DNA of 64,000 nt. It comes from Desulfopila aestuarii DSM 18488 (GTDB lineage Bacteria; Desulfobacterota; Desulfobulbia; Desulfobulbales; Desulfocapsaceae). Positions 1 to 8,885 of this stretch are shown piece by piece. The stretch lies in NCBI RefSeq assembly GCF_900143695.1, contig NZ_FRFE01000025.1:1-64000 (forward strand), given 5' to 3'. Below the pieces are notes generated by a model. The model ran no database searches. It had not been told where the DNA came from and saw only the letters and a program-made list of their open reading frames with translations. The translations under genes and the position numbers were made by a program. Within the stretch, counting starts at the first letter, position 1; each line of letters begins with the position of its first letter.

Positions 1-258
1 GACCAACCGGACAGTATTGAAACCTGAACTCTGCTTTTCCTGGACCTGGGATTGTACCGCAAGAGGAAAAAAACGCGGTTGCGGTTCGTGAGAAACCTTC
101 AATGAGCTCTTTCGACGCCAGTAACCAAATGTCGCCAAAGAGAGCATGTTCTCCCGGCAATATGATGATTGCGTCAGGCCGCTACTCTCCCATGAGCGGA
201 TGTGTTCCTGCCAATATTCCTGCTTGGCCGACCGATTCTTGCTATGCTCTGTTTTCAT
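1..258 (-). CDS. tnpA: IS66-family accessory protein TnpA, partial
   Basis: The complement carries an uninterrupted 86-codon frame from an ATG at 258 to the window edge, so the C-terminus is missing. A GGGAGGG ribosome binding site lies 4 bases before the ATG. The protein has the IS66 TnpA signature: WQEHIRSWESSGLTQSSYCR, then a FGYWRRK segment, the small helix-turn-helix of this family. TnpA is an accessory protein of IS66 transposition and is normally followed by TnpB and the TnpC transposase, which would lie to the left. The longer plus-strand frame across the same bases has no family features and was judged a shadow. Confidence 0.7.
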   Translation of the reverse strand, partial: MKTEHSKNRSAKQEYWQEHIRSWESSGLTQSSYCRENMLSLATFGYWRRKSSLKVSHEPQPRFFPLAVQSQVQEKQSSGFNTVRLV

Positions 259-338
259 TGTGCCCTCCCGTGGTCTGGTTTGCCACAATGAAACAGATTG
301 TTAACGATATGAAAAGATGGCGTTTGTTGAGCGCTTAC
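1..338 (-). mobile_element. End of an IS66-family insertion sequence (cut by window edge)
   Basis: The complement of 331-338 reads GTAAGCGC, which matches the GTAAGCG start typical of IS66-family terminal repeats. Directly inside it lies the first IS66 accessory gene (tnpA) running towards the window start. The rest of the element is outside the window. The expected 8-bp target duplication would be at 339-346 but its partner cannot be seen. Confidence 0.65.
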
Positions 339-720
339 ATTTTACGCGATTTGACTAGAAAGTACCATCGGGCATCAACACCATCCACAATGGAGCAGCT
401 TTCAGTAGTCACCATGCCCAAAGCGGCACGAGGGAAACTCCTGGGCTCACAGTGGACACCTCATATTATGATGGATTTCCGAAACACAGAAGTGTCTCCT
501 GTAATTATTAGATAAATTTACTCTAACCCTAAATAACTCTGGCGAGCTTATATATATAATGCGAGGAAATAGCATAACTGATGGCAAGCAATCTGTTTTA
601 AATTTGCTTCCAATTTCTAAAAAAGTATCACACTATATTTGCTCAAAATATGATTTAAGATCGTCTATCTGAGCACCGATTATTATAATAATATTAATTA
701 TACAAAATAATATAAATTGT
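339..720. other. Intergenic stretch, no gene recognised
   Basis: This stretch between the IS66 end and the leucine-rich repeat gene becomes very AT-rich from about 500 on. No reading frame with family features, tRNA or clear terminator was seen. A short minus-strand frame at about 340-460 might be a relic of an older gene but could not be assigned. Confidence 0.3.
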
Positions 721-1914
721 TTATATATCGTACAGAAAATCGGCCTGAATATACTCCATAATATCCACATCTAACATGTTTTCAGCTAATTTGTAATTTC
801 CACTTAAATGAAGTTCAATGTTGGGAATATCAAATAGCTCATAAGGAATTGATAAAAGCTCACAGCAATAATCAAGGTTTAGCAATTTCAACATTTTTAA
901 TTTTAATACATCTATTGGTAAAGTCACCAAATTGCTTCCTGCCAAATATAGTTCCTCAATATCATGTAATGTATAAATCTCTTTTGGCAATTCTGCGAAT
1001 CGGGCATACGTTAAATCTAATACTTTAAGATTTCTTAATTTTACAATATCTTGCGATAAATAATTAAGATGCATCAGGCTTAGATTTTCTAGGTTTGAAA
1101 GATTGTAAATATCACTTGGAATGTTTCCATTTCTCGAGGTGATAGTCATTTTTTTCAAATTCGAAAGGTTTCTTATCTCTGTTGGGATAATATCGCAATT
1201 GAAGATGCTAAGATCTTCTAAATTTTCAAGTTTGCCTATAGAATAAGGGATGTAAGAAATTGCTTGCGAAGGATCTAGTTCTAGTTTCCTTAATTTTGTT
1301 AAGGTATGAATTGTTTTGGGTAATATTATGTCATTATCAAAAGGCGGCTGGTTAATTATAAATAATTCTTCTAAATTCTTTACTCTGCATATTTTCTCGG
1401 GAATTTTTATTGCAGCCCAGTTGATAATCGATAAATGTTTAAGTTTTGTTAAGTTGCTGATCTCGCCAGGCAGATCGTCAGATACATATGATTGTATTTG
1501 CAAACGCTCCAAGTGTATAAATTTCTTAAATATATTCCTCAAAATTTCCTCGGAACAATTGTCAGCATAGATAGTTTTTACATTTCTGGCGATAGCATTA
1601 TTTAGCATATAATTACAAGTGGTAATATTGTCTCCATATATTGATATTTTTGTAATTATATTTGAATCGGAATCATCTTTTTCAACAAATCCCCTACCAT
1701 TTGGCGATCTCACGATCGCTTTTCCAGGATTGTTTTTAGCCCATTCTGTTGCTTCTTTAAATGTAGTAAAATATAGCTGCTGCTTTACTGCTTCTTTTGA
1801 TATTTGTTCTTTATCTCCCGGGAAATATCCATCTCTGACCGCGTGGTGTATACCAGCTGCTATTTCATCCTCAGTGAAAGCCTCATTGGGGAATCCTTTA
1901 TAATTTTTTCTCAT
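721..1914 (-). CDS. Leucine-rich repeat protein
   Basis: A 397-residue protein with about ten leucine-rich repeats of roughly 23 residues from about residue 110 to 385, of the form LxxLxxLxLxxNxLxxLPxxI (for example LPKEIYTLHDIEELYLAGSN). The first ~85 residues are a separate domain without repeats, containing an FTTFKEATEWAKNNPGK segment. No signal peptide or membrane segment is visible, so it is probably cytoplasmic unless exported by another route. Such repeats make curved protein-binding surfaces; the partner is unknown. Base composition is much more AT-rich than the core genes at 13-30 kb, which together with the flanking IS remnants suggests recent transfer. It is not part of an obvious operon. 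Confidence 0.75.
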   Translation of the reverse strand: MRKNYKGFPNEAFTEDEIAAGIHHAVRDGYFPGDKEQISKEAVKQQLYFTTFKEATEWAKNNPGKAIVRSPNGRGFVEKDDSDSNIITKISIYGDNITTCNYMLNNAIARNVKTIYADNCSEEILRNIFKKFIHLERLQIQSYVSDDLPGEISNLTKLKHLSIINWAAIKIPEKICRVKNLEELFIINQPPFDNDIILPKTIHTLTKLRKLELDPSQAISYIPYSIGKLENLEDLSIFNCDIIPTEIRNLSNLKKMTITSRNGNIPSDIYNLSNLENLSLMHLNYLSQDIVKLRNLKVLDLTYARFAELPKEIYTLHDIEELYLAGSNLVTLPIDVLKLKMLKLLNLDYCCELLSIPYELFDIPNIELHLSGNYKLAENMLDVDIMEYIQADFLYDI

Positions 1915-2791
1915 ATTAGATAAGTAAAAACCAGGTTGTCAATTGATATATTATCAAATAGCCACAGCGATTTGCGCATAATTTGGACTTTTTATGTTGT
2001 GGGCAGTGCAAGTGAGCATCAAAAAATCAGCATTTCTTTGAAGTATCACTCGGTAATGTTCATCGTATTAATCCGATGGTCTAATGCCTATACTCAATTT
2101 CCGGCCATCGTTGTTTTTAATATCTATCACGTTGTTTTTTGTGAATTGTCTGAGTGATTTATTGATTGTGCCAAAATCAGAAAACCTAAATGCCTGCCGG
2201 ATTAATAAGATATTGCCAAATAAGGAGTCCTTTTCATTTCCTATTCATAACTAAGAGTTATACTAATTGATAGTCACAAAGAATGATTACACGACATTTG
2301 GTCCATGGGAGGCTACTAACACCACGAAAGAAAAATGTCAATAAATGTAGTTAGGCAACCTGCACGATTACACAACACAATCAATCACATCGAGACCATG
2401 AAGAACTGCACCACTTGATAGCAGATAGCGCATTGGATAGCAAATCTCAATTCAGATTATTAACTTTACATGGAGATGATGAGCTCAAGCGAAAAGGTCA
2501 GCTGAACGGCTCAACCATCGAACAGGCGGAATGTTGAGTCTCCTACTATCAAGCCCGACAGGAAACGATCCACGATTGATCAGGTTGTTCCACAAGATCC
2601 ACGGAATATTTTGATCGCGTTATGCTGTAACGATAAACTCCCCGGTGGAGAGTCAGTGCGTGTATGCTTGAACTAATCCCTATATAAACCTTTCCAGGAA
2701 TTGAATAACCTTGCATCTCCTCTTCTCCTCAACCAGAACATTCTCGGATGCAATATCGGTTGGTGGGTGGTCTTCAGAATCTGGTATCTTT
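1915..2791. other. Intergenic stretch with decayed sequence
   Basis: About 880 bases without a supportable gene. A plus-strand frame around 2385-2530 reads as protein-like sequence but is interrupted by stops and was not recognised. The region lies between the LRR gene and the left end of an IS1595-type remnant. Confidence 0.3.
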
Positions 2792-2857
2792 GTGGGTGGT
2801 ACACTGATGAATGTCTGATAAAAGGGGCATTAGCTACGATTATATTTACCGCTGAAA

Positions 2858-3140
2858 CTGAGCTTCAAAATGCGCTGGGGCTATGTTTTGTATGGGTTGA
2901 TCGCCTGGCCAGATTCGGTACCATCGCCTCTCTAACGAATCGGTTTTTGAAAAGGAAGAAACTCGGCCAATTAGCCAGGCAAGTGCTTAGAGCTAACCGG
3001 GGTGGTGTGTCTTCTATGAATCGCATTCTTGACGTTGCCGAGCATGGTATTGAACCAGCGGAAGCTCTTGTTCTGAGAGTCATCATAGATTCGAGATTCT
3101 TTAAACTGACCATAAATCGCCACCAATTTGCAAAGGCACT
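2858..3140 (-). pseudogene. IS1595/ISXO2 transposase, C-terminal fragment
   Basis: Translating the complement gives DDSQNKSFRWFNTMLGNVKN followed by AIHRRHTTPVSSKHLPG, then an in-frame stop. In another frame it continues as FKNRFVREAMVPNLA. These match the C-terminal end of ISXO2-type transposases, where an NTxLGN(I/V)K segment, a KHLxRYLAEF segment and an FNRRF segment follow each other. At least one stop and one frameshift interrupt it, so it is inactive. The N-terminal part of the same transposase lies at 4722-5007. Confidence 0.65.
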
Positions 3141-3194
3141 CAAAAGGATTATATATATCTGAATTTAGTCAAATATCGCAAGGCTCATGAAAAT

Positions 3195-4697
3195 TCAGTT
3201 CTCATACCCGTACCAGCCGACACCTATATATGTCCAGTAATCTGGCCAAGTGATCATTATGTAGTTCTTTTCTGCTTCACTGGCCGTAAAATAATGACTA
3301 TCTCCGGCATAAGAATAGAACTGGTATATAGGCTTCGTTCCAGGCTCCTGAGTTGAATTGCCATACCATGCGACACCTATATACTGCCAATGCTGAGGCC
3401 ATGTGGATATAATGTAATTCTTTTCCTCCTCATTTTTAGTGAAATAATGACTTTCGGTAGAAGGCGCATAAAAATGATAAATTGGAATAGTTCCAGGTTG
3501 CGGATTAGCATAACCATACCAGCCGATGCCAATATATTTCCAGTAGTCTAACCAATTAGCAAATATTTTATCTTTATCTGCTTCGTCTGCGGTGAAATAA
3601 TGGCTCTCGCCAACTTGTGAATAAAATTGATAAATTGGGACTCGACTATTATCATATATCAACCATGCAGAACGGCCAGTTATTTGGACATCTCCCGACA
3701 CATAAGATATATCGTCATAAATCTCATTAGCAGAAGAACTTGATGCAGCACCGCAAAAAGTTGGCCCTAAACATGAATATAACCGTGTGACGTTTATTGG
3801 CATGTATGGATTTGTTAGAGTATATCCAGTGGTAGAAAAAGACTGCTTGTACCAACTTGTAACCCCAATGGCCTCAATCTCCGCATAAGTATAATATGCT
3901 TCTGCACTGCTTGAATCGACAGGGATAGCACTAACACCTGGAAACCAAAAATATTCAACATTTCCGAGAGGAAGTACTGCTAGTACTAAGTCATTGACAT
4001 CTTTTTCCGTAGCAAACCTAAAACCATTATCTTTTGCCCATGCTTTTATCTCATTATATGACTTCCCCAATATGTTTGGGTTGTCCAAGTCAAGCCAAAT
4101 CCTTGGATCACCTTCAATCTGAAAACAATCTAGATCATTAATCGTTGCCTCAACAATTGGTGAAACTAATCGGACTCGCTCAACTTTATCAAATCGAATG
4201 AAACTGGTAACTGATCCTACAGAACCTACAATATATCCATAATCATTTCTGCTCTCATCCGTATATTTTTGGAGTTCTAAATAGCTATATTCATCAGCTC
4301 TTTGGTAAATATCACCGCCAATGGCAACTCCACTGTAGTACCAGTTATAGTAAGTGGTTGTCCCATTAGGAGTCACACAGTACGTGTCGAGAAAATTAAC
4401 CAGAAAAGGCGCAAGGACATATTCGGCATCGGCACCAATGTCAAAATTGTAATGAATACTATCTCGTGTGCTCTCTAAAGAGCCATCTGTGTTATATACG
4501 TGCATAACGGTACTAGAATCATCATATGTGACCGTGAACAATTCGTAGCGTCTACCAACCTCATAACCCTCGCCCACATTTTCTGATTTCTCTGACAACG
4601 TTCCGTATACTGTCTCAGTGACTATTTTCGCTTCAGCATCTCCGTAAAGAATAAAGAAAAGTGAAATAATCAATAATAACATCTGAGGTCCTTTCAT
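3195..4697 (-). CDS. Secreted protein with three C-terminal DUF5648 repeats
   Basis: A 500-residue protein with an N-terminal signal peptide (MKGPQMLLLIISLFFILYG, likely cut after DAEA). The last ~150 residues are three tandem copies of a ~48-residue unit with the pattern PIYxFYxxxxxSHYFTxxExEKxxI, then YIGxxWYG, which fits the DUF5648 repeat found on bacterial surface and secreted proteins. The middle (residues 25-340) was not recognised. The protein is rich in Tyr, Ser, Thr and Asp, typical of an exported protein. The gene sits between two halves of an IS1595-type transposase, with an 11-base T run on the plus strand just before its start. Its function is unknown; surface binding is a guess. 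Confidence 0.8.
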   Translation of the reverse strand: MKGPQMLLLIISLFFILYGDAEAKIVTETVYGTLSEKSENVGEGYEVGRRYELFTVTYDDSSTVMHVYNTDGSLESTRDSIHYNFDIGADAEYVLAPFLVNFLDTYCVTPNGTTTYYNWYYSGVAIGGDIYQRADEYSYLELQKYTDESRNDYGYIVGSVGSVTSFIRFDKVERVRLVSPIVEATINDLDCFQIEGDPRIWLDLDNPNILGKSYNEIKAWAKDNGFRFATEKDVNDLVLAVLPLGNVEYFWFPGVSAIPVDSSSAEAYYTYAEIEAIGVTSWYKQSFSTTGYTLTNPYMPINVTRLYSCLGPTFCGAASSSSANEIYDDISYVSGDVQITGRSAWLIYDNSRVPIYQFYSQVGESHYFTADEADKDKIFANWLDYWKYIGIGWYGYANPQPGTIPIYHFYAPSTESHYFTKNEEEKNYIISTWPQHWQYIGVAWYGNSTQEPGTKPIYQFYSYAGDSHYFTASEAEKNYIMITWPDYWTYIGVGWYGYEN

Positions 4698-4721
4698 GTT
4701 TGTGCGTCCTTTTCCTAGTCT

Positions 4722-5007
4722 TTTTTTTTTTTCGGATTAAAATCGCCATAAACCATGTGGTGAGAGGCAGTTTTGATGACGCAAAATTCGTTCCGCTAGT
4801 CAGCGAGGTCTGGTGTCGGCTATTCCGGCATTATTACAGACTTCTCGTTTTAACCTCATGGTACTGATTATGACTACTTTCGGACAAATAAAGCCTGTTA
4901 GCCATCGGTAAAAAACAGTTTTTGTTGGCACTTCTCTTCTGTCCCGAAAGCCGCATGAAACTGTGGCACACTATAGCCATTCTGGGAATGAAAGGATTCT
5001 TTGGCAT
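4722..5007 (-). pseudogene. IS1595/ISXO2 transposase, N-terminal fragment
   Basis: The ATG at 5007 follows an AAGGAGG ribosome binding site with a 7-base gap. The complement begins MPKNPFIPRM and then, across frameshifts, FGTEEKCQQKLF, RWLTGFICPK and RHQTSLTSGTNFASSKLPLT ending TTWFMAI. These correspond in order to the start of ISXO2-type transposases: the GTEExC segment, the RWPxGFxCP zinc-ribbon start and the HQTSLTAGT..KLPLTTWF segment. The catalytic middle is missing and the next DNA is the DUF5648 gene. Confidence 0.65.
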
Positions 5008-5085
5008 GTCGACACCTCCTTAGGGAAAGATTTATGAGTATCTTGACATACCTGATGGATCATATAGTGACCCACCCCTGTAATC

Positions 5086-5169
5086 TTAGCTCTTGCTGAG
5101 TTTCAGGGGTAATCAGTTCTTTTTATCTAACACTAACGAAGTAATAAATAAATATTATTTGTTAGGCAA
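5086..5169. other. Short spacer beside IS1595 end
   Basis: AT-rich spacer between the presumed right end of the IS1595-type remnant and a decayed small gene. Nothing further was recognised. Confidence 0.2.
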
Positions 5170-5477
5170 GATCAATCGCACAACACAGTCAGTCTTTGGT
5201 GATCTGGGCATCCATCCATCATGGTTTGGTTATATCTCCAGATACAATCATGATTCTTATGTCAGCCCCCTTGCCATCAGAGACAGTTCCAGGGTCAATT
5301 GTAGGACAAGGAACACCTCTCAAGGTTCCTGTTGTCAGTGAGAGATGGCTCACCAGTCTGTACCTTTGCCTGCTTCACAATGTACGTCAAAATCCCATCC
5401 AACGATGTGAATGAAGGGTTTGCCGAAAAATTAGACCTAGGAGAAATGAACACTTTCCCTCCTAAGGTCAGTAGCAT
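5170..5477 (-). pseudogene. Small unrecognised gene, probably frameshifted
   Basis: Its ATG overlaps the TAA stop of the CoiA-like gene (TAATG), suggesting translational coupling. The frame runs for 60 residues. Around 5335 the protein-like sequence moves to another frame (TGTLRGVPCPTIDPGTVSDG, then KGADIRIMIVSGDI) before hitting stops. This pattern suggests one gene broken by a frameshift. No family was recognised. It could equally be a chance short frame. Confidence 0.3.
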
Positions 5478-6826
5478 TATTCAACATTGGAAAGCATGAG
5501 GCGGCAAAACGCTCCTTGTGGTATAAAAGCATCGTAAACTGGTCCAATATTCTTTGCCAATGCTATGTCCATTGTCCCTGCAATTGCACGTTCAAGTTTT
5601 TCACTCACACTCTGTCTCTCTAGTAAATCGGATCGTCTTTTCGATTGAAGCACCTGTTTTAGGAGTTCGGCAAAAGGCCATCTAGACTTAGGCTCGAGCA
5701 GAATAGAATTTACTATACTGGCTTCGTTATCTTTCCCTATTCTAGTGTTAACACATAGTTTGCCAGTCGATACAGTGGCAAGTACCCCCAAAGATTTCTC
5801 GGCATCCCAAGAGTCTCCCGGCAATTGCTCCCATAGCATGCCACCTACGTATGACTGAGTCTTGTTCCATAAAGCACCGGCCTCTTGGCCGTTTCCTTCG
5901 GCCAATGCACTAAAAAATGACGAACGCATTTTCTTTATAGTCTCATTTTCATCTCCTCTCCACTCAACCAATTTGTCGTATGAACGATTTTTGCTTCGTG
6001 GAAGGCTTCCTGGCTTACCCCAATCAATTTTATCTGCAGGTATGATTTTGTTCCTGAATTCAGGTTGGAATCCCTTCTGCGGTTCTCCAGGGATTAGCCG
6101 AAATATTCTAAAGAATGAAGCTCTGTTTTTTCGTGCCTCTTGAAGTACCTCCTCGTCCACACCAAAAATTTGACCATCATTACGCATGTATATATCTCGG
6201 AATGCGCGTCGTAAGAGTTGCGTTTGCTCCACGTCAGTTATCCACATATAGCGAATCCCGCCTCTCTTATAGAATGCTTCTCGGCGTATTATGTTTGGAA
6301 TCTGTGTGGTCGAGAGTTGTATATCAAAGGCTAATGGTGTCCCTAGCCAATTTTCCACGTAGACATCCGGCCTGGCGAACGTTCCGTCATCGAGGCTTAT
6401 GTGTCGCTCTTGGATGATACCTTCAGCAGTCTTCGAAAATGAAAGAATTTCGCAGAGGAGATCTTTTAATTCTTTGTGTCGTGGTCCCTCTTGGATGCCA
6501 CCAAACTTTTCAGCGTCAATTTGTCGTGGGTCTCTACCTTCATCTCCACTATAGAAACAAGTCCTTGGGAAGCCCTTTCTATGCTGGAAGAATCTACGTC
6601 TTCCTCCTACATCTGGCGAGTAGACAGGCCATTCGCATTCCGCACATACAATCTTTGAAGCCTCGTTGTTTTGCTGTGCGGTAGAGGCTCTCAACTCGGA
6701 GTAACCAACCTCAGAGAGGCTATTGAGCCATAGCTCAGCATCGACCAACTGAAGACCACTTGGTCGGCGTCTATCAAGCACACTTTTTACTGTCAATCTT
6801 TCGAGCTTAGACTCTACAAGGCTCAT
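5477..6826 (-). CDS. CoiA-like / DUF6035-type putative nuclease
   Basis: A 449-residue cytoplasmic protein. Residues ~58-90 carry a zinc-ribbon-like segment (CxxCxWPVY, FFQHRKGFPRTC). Then comes a PD-(D/E)XK-like core: RPDVYVENW followed by AFDIQLSTTQI and, later, a RxxxYKRGGIRYMWI segment. This order (RPDV, E/D-x-Q-x-S, R...Y...G...WI) is that of CoiA, a competence-associated protein with a nuclease-like fold, and of DUF6035-type proteins. In this copy the usual Glu of the second motif is Asp (FDIQLS). The C-terminal ~200 residues are unrecognised. It stands alone on accessory DNA, so a role in mobile-element or defence biology is possible but unproven. Confidence 0.6.
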   Translation of the reverse strand: MSLVESKLERLTVKSVLDRRRPSGLQLVDAELWLNSLSEVGYSELRASTAQQNNEASKIVCAECEWPVYSPDVGGRRRFFQHRKGFPRTCFYSGDEGRDPRQIDAEKFGGIQEGPRHKELKDLLCEILSFSKTAEGIIQERHISLDDGTFARPDVYVENWLGTPLAFDIQLSTTQIPNIIRREAFYKRGGIRYMWITDVEQTQLLRRAFRDIYMRNDGQIFGVDEEVLQEARKNRASFFRIFRLIPGEPQKGFQPEFRNKIIPADKIDWGKPGSLPRSKNRSYDKLVEWRGDENETIKKMRSSFFSALAEGNGQEAGALWNKTQSYVGGMLWEQLPGDSWDAEKSLGVLATVSTGKLCVNTRIGKDNEASIVNSILLEPKSRWPFAELLKQVLQSKRRSDLLERQSVSEKLERAIAGTMDIALAKNIGPVYDAFIPQGAFCRLMLSNVE

Positions 6827-6920
6827 CGGTCCTCCGGTGGCTGAGACAGACTAGATCCTATGCACCATCACCTTAATATTCTGATACTAGAGTTGATCGT
6901 TATGCACATTATTTTTTTAA

Positions 6921-7103
6921 TTATAATCCTCTGGCTCTCCAAGACTGTTCTAAATTCAATTCCTTGACAAGGAATGCCTCCCATTGGTCCCGCCCCGCTT
7001 GATTGCCATGGAGTCGATGATATTTCGAATGTACCAGGTGCTTCACCTTTGTGCTAGTCAGTCGCCATTCCAGTAACAAGTCTTCTCGCTGCTCGATCGT
7101 CAT
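6921..7103 (-). CDS. Small hypothetical protein (60 aa)
   Basis: A 60-residue, charged, soluble frame with a GGGGG run 4 bases before the ATG. Composition (many Leu, Glu, Arg, Trp) is protein-like, and neither strand offers a better frame. No family was recognised. It lies between the CoiA-like gene and the end of the satellite-like element. Confidence 0.35.
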   Translation of the reverse strand: MTIEQREDLLLEWRLTSTKVKHLVHSKYHRLHGNQAGRDQWEAFLVKELNLEQSWRARGL

Positions 7104-7253
7104 AATACCCCCATACTAATTTATAAAAAAACGTGTAGATATATACCACTACTACCTAACAAAAACCTTACAGGCAGCAGAGGGATGCTGGTTAGGCCAT
7201 GAACTTGAAAATATCTACGTCTGAAGGCATTAAGATAATTTGCCAGTATGGAG

Positions 7254-7297
7254 ATAGCCCCGCTCTCATAATTCAGATGAGAGTGGAGCTATTTTTT
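7254..7297. terminator. Hairpin with T run at the element's left edge
   Basis: Arms 7254-7268 and 7278-7292 pair over 15 positions with one mismatch and one wobble, around a 9-base loop. Six T follow on the plus strand. It lies just after the stop of the last element gene. The T run favours termination of plus-strand transcripts, shielding the element from read-through. Confidence 0.55.
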
Positions 7298-7312
7298 AAT
7301 GTGTTGAGTGGC

Positions 7313-7936
7313 CTAGATCATCTGGCCCAGTTTCAAAAGTAGCTTGATTACTCGGGCATCGTTCCCGGCGCTGCCTTGCAGCAGAGGCATCAGCTCACCA
7401 CCGAGCCGACTGTCAAGCCTAGTAGCTATCCTTTGCGCTCGGGCAATGTTTTCTTGATATCCGGTAGCACCCCACTCTTTGGTAAGCTGGCGCTCGGTTT
7501 CACGACGCATATCAATGACCGACTGCATTTCCCTCTGCTGGTGCCACGCAACCAGTTCCTGCGCCTGCGCCGGTGCGATACCCATTTTTTTGAACGCTCG
7601 TTGAACCTCCTGAGCCTCCACAAAGGGCATAGGGAGGTCGTAAACTGTCGGTTGGTCGGCAGGCTGATCGTCAGGATGCGTGGCCTCAAGATTAAGGTCG
7701 GTCTGATCGCTGAATTGCAGCTGGTCAACACCATCAGCCTCGGCCACCATTTGGCTGATCTTGGCAGCAAACTGAGGACTACCCGGCAGTGCCACCGGAG
7801 CAGTATCGGTATCGTCAAATCCACCTGTGTTACCAAAACTCACGCCAAAGTCAGCCGGTTCTGATGAAACCGGTTCACTGGGAGCCGGTCCTGGGGTGCC
7901 AAACATTTCGTCAAATCCACGAAAATTTTCACTCAT
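7313..7936 (-). CDS. Scaffold-like protein of a satellite/phage-type element
   Basis: A 207-residue acidic protein. The first ~100 residues are low-complexity (Pro, Ser, Asp, Gln). The C-terminal ~80 residues form an amphipathic segment, ETERQLTKEWGATGYQENIA, then an RxxxxL..GG and a final IKLLLKLGQMI. An L-x-K-E-W-G...Y-x-x-N...A arrangement with a terminal LxxLG is common in phage capsid-assembly scaffold proteins. That is a resemblance, not a proven assignment. Its start overlaps the previous stop (ATGA at 7933-7936). It is the last gene of the minus-strand operon. Confidence 0.65.
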   Translation of the reverse strand: MSENFRGFDEMFGTPGPAPSEPVSSEPADFGVSFGNTGGFDDTDTAPVALPGSPQFAAKISQMVAEADGVDQLQFSDQTDLNLEATHPDDQPADQPTVYDLPMPFVEAQEVQRAFKKMGIAPAQAQELVAWHQQREMQSVIDMRRETERQLTKEWGATGYQENIARAQRIATRLDSRLGGELMPLLQGSAGNDARVIKLLLKLGQMI

Positions 7937-8589
7937 GAGAAAGCCTCCTCTTTTTCCGTAATTTCAAGCTGAAGGTCGCCCTCTGCAGTTTCGCCCGTCC
8001 AGTACCCTCCGCTGATAACAGCAGACTCACGAGGGAAATGTGCTGCGGTCAAAACGTTGCCAAAGCTCGGCGTATTGACAACACGCAGTCTTTCCGACGG
8101 TGACAGATACTCACGTGCCGCCTTCCCGATCACAAGACATGCTGTGACCTCATGACCCAGCATACTGCCCATATCGAGCAGTTCAGTATATCTGCTTTTG
8201 AGTTTTTCCAACTCGTTCGCCAATTCATCAGCTTGTCCATGGATCTCTTTAAGGCGCAGCATGACTGCCTTGTCAACAGCTTTGGCCACGGCTTTGTGGT
8301 CAGCAGATTCCCGGGCGTATGATGCCGGGTCAGGGAAAACCTGCAGGAACTTTTCCAAACGCTTTTGGGCCAGGGTGAGTCGCAGCTGTGCTCCCTCATA
8401 AACCTTGATGTCCTCGTCGGAGAGGTCCACAGAGGGGTCGAGGCTATCCTCAAAACTGTTACAAGACTCCTGGGCTGTCTTCACTGCCGTTTTCAGACTG
8501 CCCAACTGATCATTGTAAGCCGACCCTGAACTTGAAAGCATAGTCAAAACCGACTCGGTGTTGTCGCGGGATATGGTGATGTCATTCAT
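7933..8589 (-). CDS. Coiled-coil protein of the element operon
   Basis: A 218-residue, acidic protein, helical and likely coiled-coil over residues ~60-145 (Leu/Glu/Lys heptads such as HGQADELANELEKLKSRYTE). There is no signal peptide. The start overlaps the preceding gene's stop by ATGA (8586-8589), so translation is coupled. No family was recognised. Position beside a scaffold-like protein makes a particle-assembly or packaging-interference role conceivable, but that rests on context only. Confidence 0.65.
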   Translation of the reverse strand: MNDITISRDNTESVLTMLSSSGSAYNDQLGSLKTAVKTAQESCNSFEDSLDPSVDLSDEDIKVYEGAQLRLTLAQKRLEKFLQVFPDPASYARESADHKAVAKAVDKAVMLRLKEIHGQADELANELEKLKSRYTELLDMGSMLGHEVTACLVIGKAAREYLSPSERLRVVNTPSFGNVLTAAHFPRESAVISGGYWTGETAEGDLQLEITEKEEAFS

Positions 8590-8885
8590 CTCTTTTCTCC
8601 TTTTTGAGGGTAATGTTCGTCCAACATCTTTCTGACCGCTGGCGGCATCGGGCGCTCAACAATGTGCTGCTGGTACTTACTATATGTGCCGAACTGCTTT
8701 TGCATCTGGGTTGCCTCGGCCATCAAGGTGTCGTCTGTTTTCTTACCTCTATCGAGCACCCGTAACAGGACATCGTCCATGACACGCAGATGGTCCTTGA
8801 AATTTAAAATCTCAGCTGTCAGATCGATGCCGCCGGTCTCCAGCTTCGACAGTCTGTTTAATAGCTGTGCTTTTGTGGGACTCAT
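8586..8885 (-). CDS. Small helical protein of the element operon
   Basis: A 99-residue soluble protein, mostly helical, overlapping its upstream neighbour by ATGA at 8882-8885 and its downstream neighbour by ATGA at 8586-8589. No known motif is visible. Tight overlap on both sides strongly supports that it is a real gene of this operon. Confidence 0.65.
   Translation of the reverse strand: MSPTKAQLLNRLSKLETGGIDLTAEILNFKDHLRVMDDVLLRVLDRGKKTDDTLMAEATQMQKQFGTYSKYQQHIVERPMPPAVRKMLDEHYPQKGEKR

Larger units (their letters stand above)
2792..5085 (-). mobile_element. Decayed IS1595 (ISXO2-like) element carrying an inserted gene
   Basis: Two halves of one IS1595-type transposase, both on the minus strand, flank the gene at 3195-4697. 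Possible imperfect terminal repeats are GTGGGTGGTACACTGAT near 2792 and, on the complement, GGGGTGGGTCACTAT near 5085. IS1595-family elements are known to carry passenger genes, but here the extra gene sits inside the transposase and replaces its middle. The outer limits are approximate. Confidence 0.5.

Noticed and set aside
102-515. 137-codon plus-strand frame at the left edge
   Set aside because: It overlaps the IS66 tnpA gene on the other strand, has no ribosome binding site and no family features.
2701-3162. 153-codon plus-strand frame
   Set aside because: It is antisense to the IS1595 transposase C-terminal fragment, which explains the sequence better.
7155-7180. CTAACAAAAACCTTACAGGCAG as a possible att copy of CTACCAAAACCTTGGCAAGTGGCTG near the tRNA
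   Set aside because: Similarity is weak and lies outside the tRNA 3' end, so it does not qualify as an att repeat.
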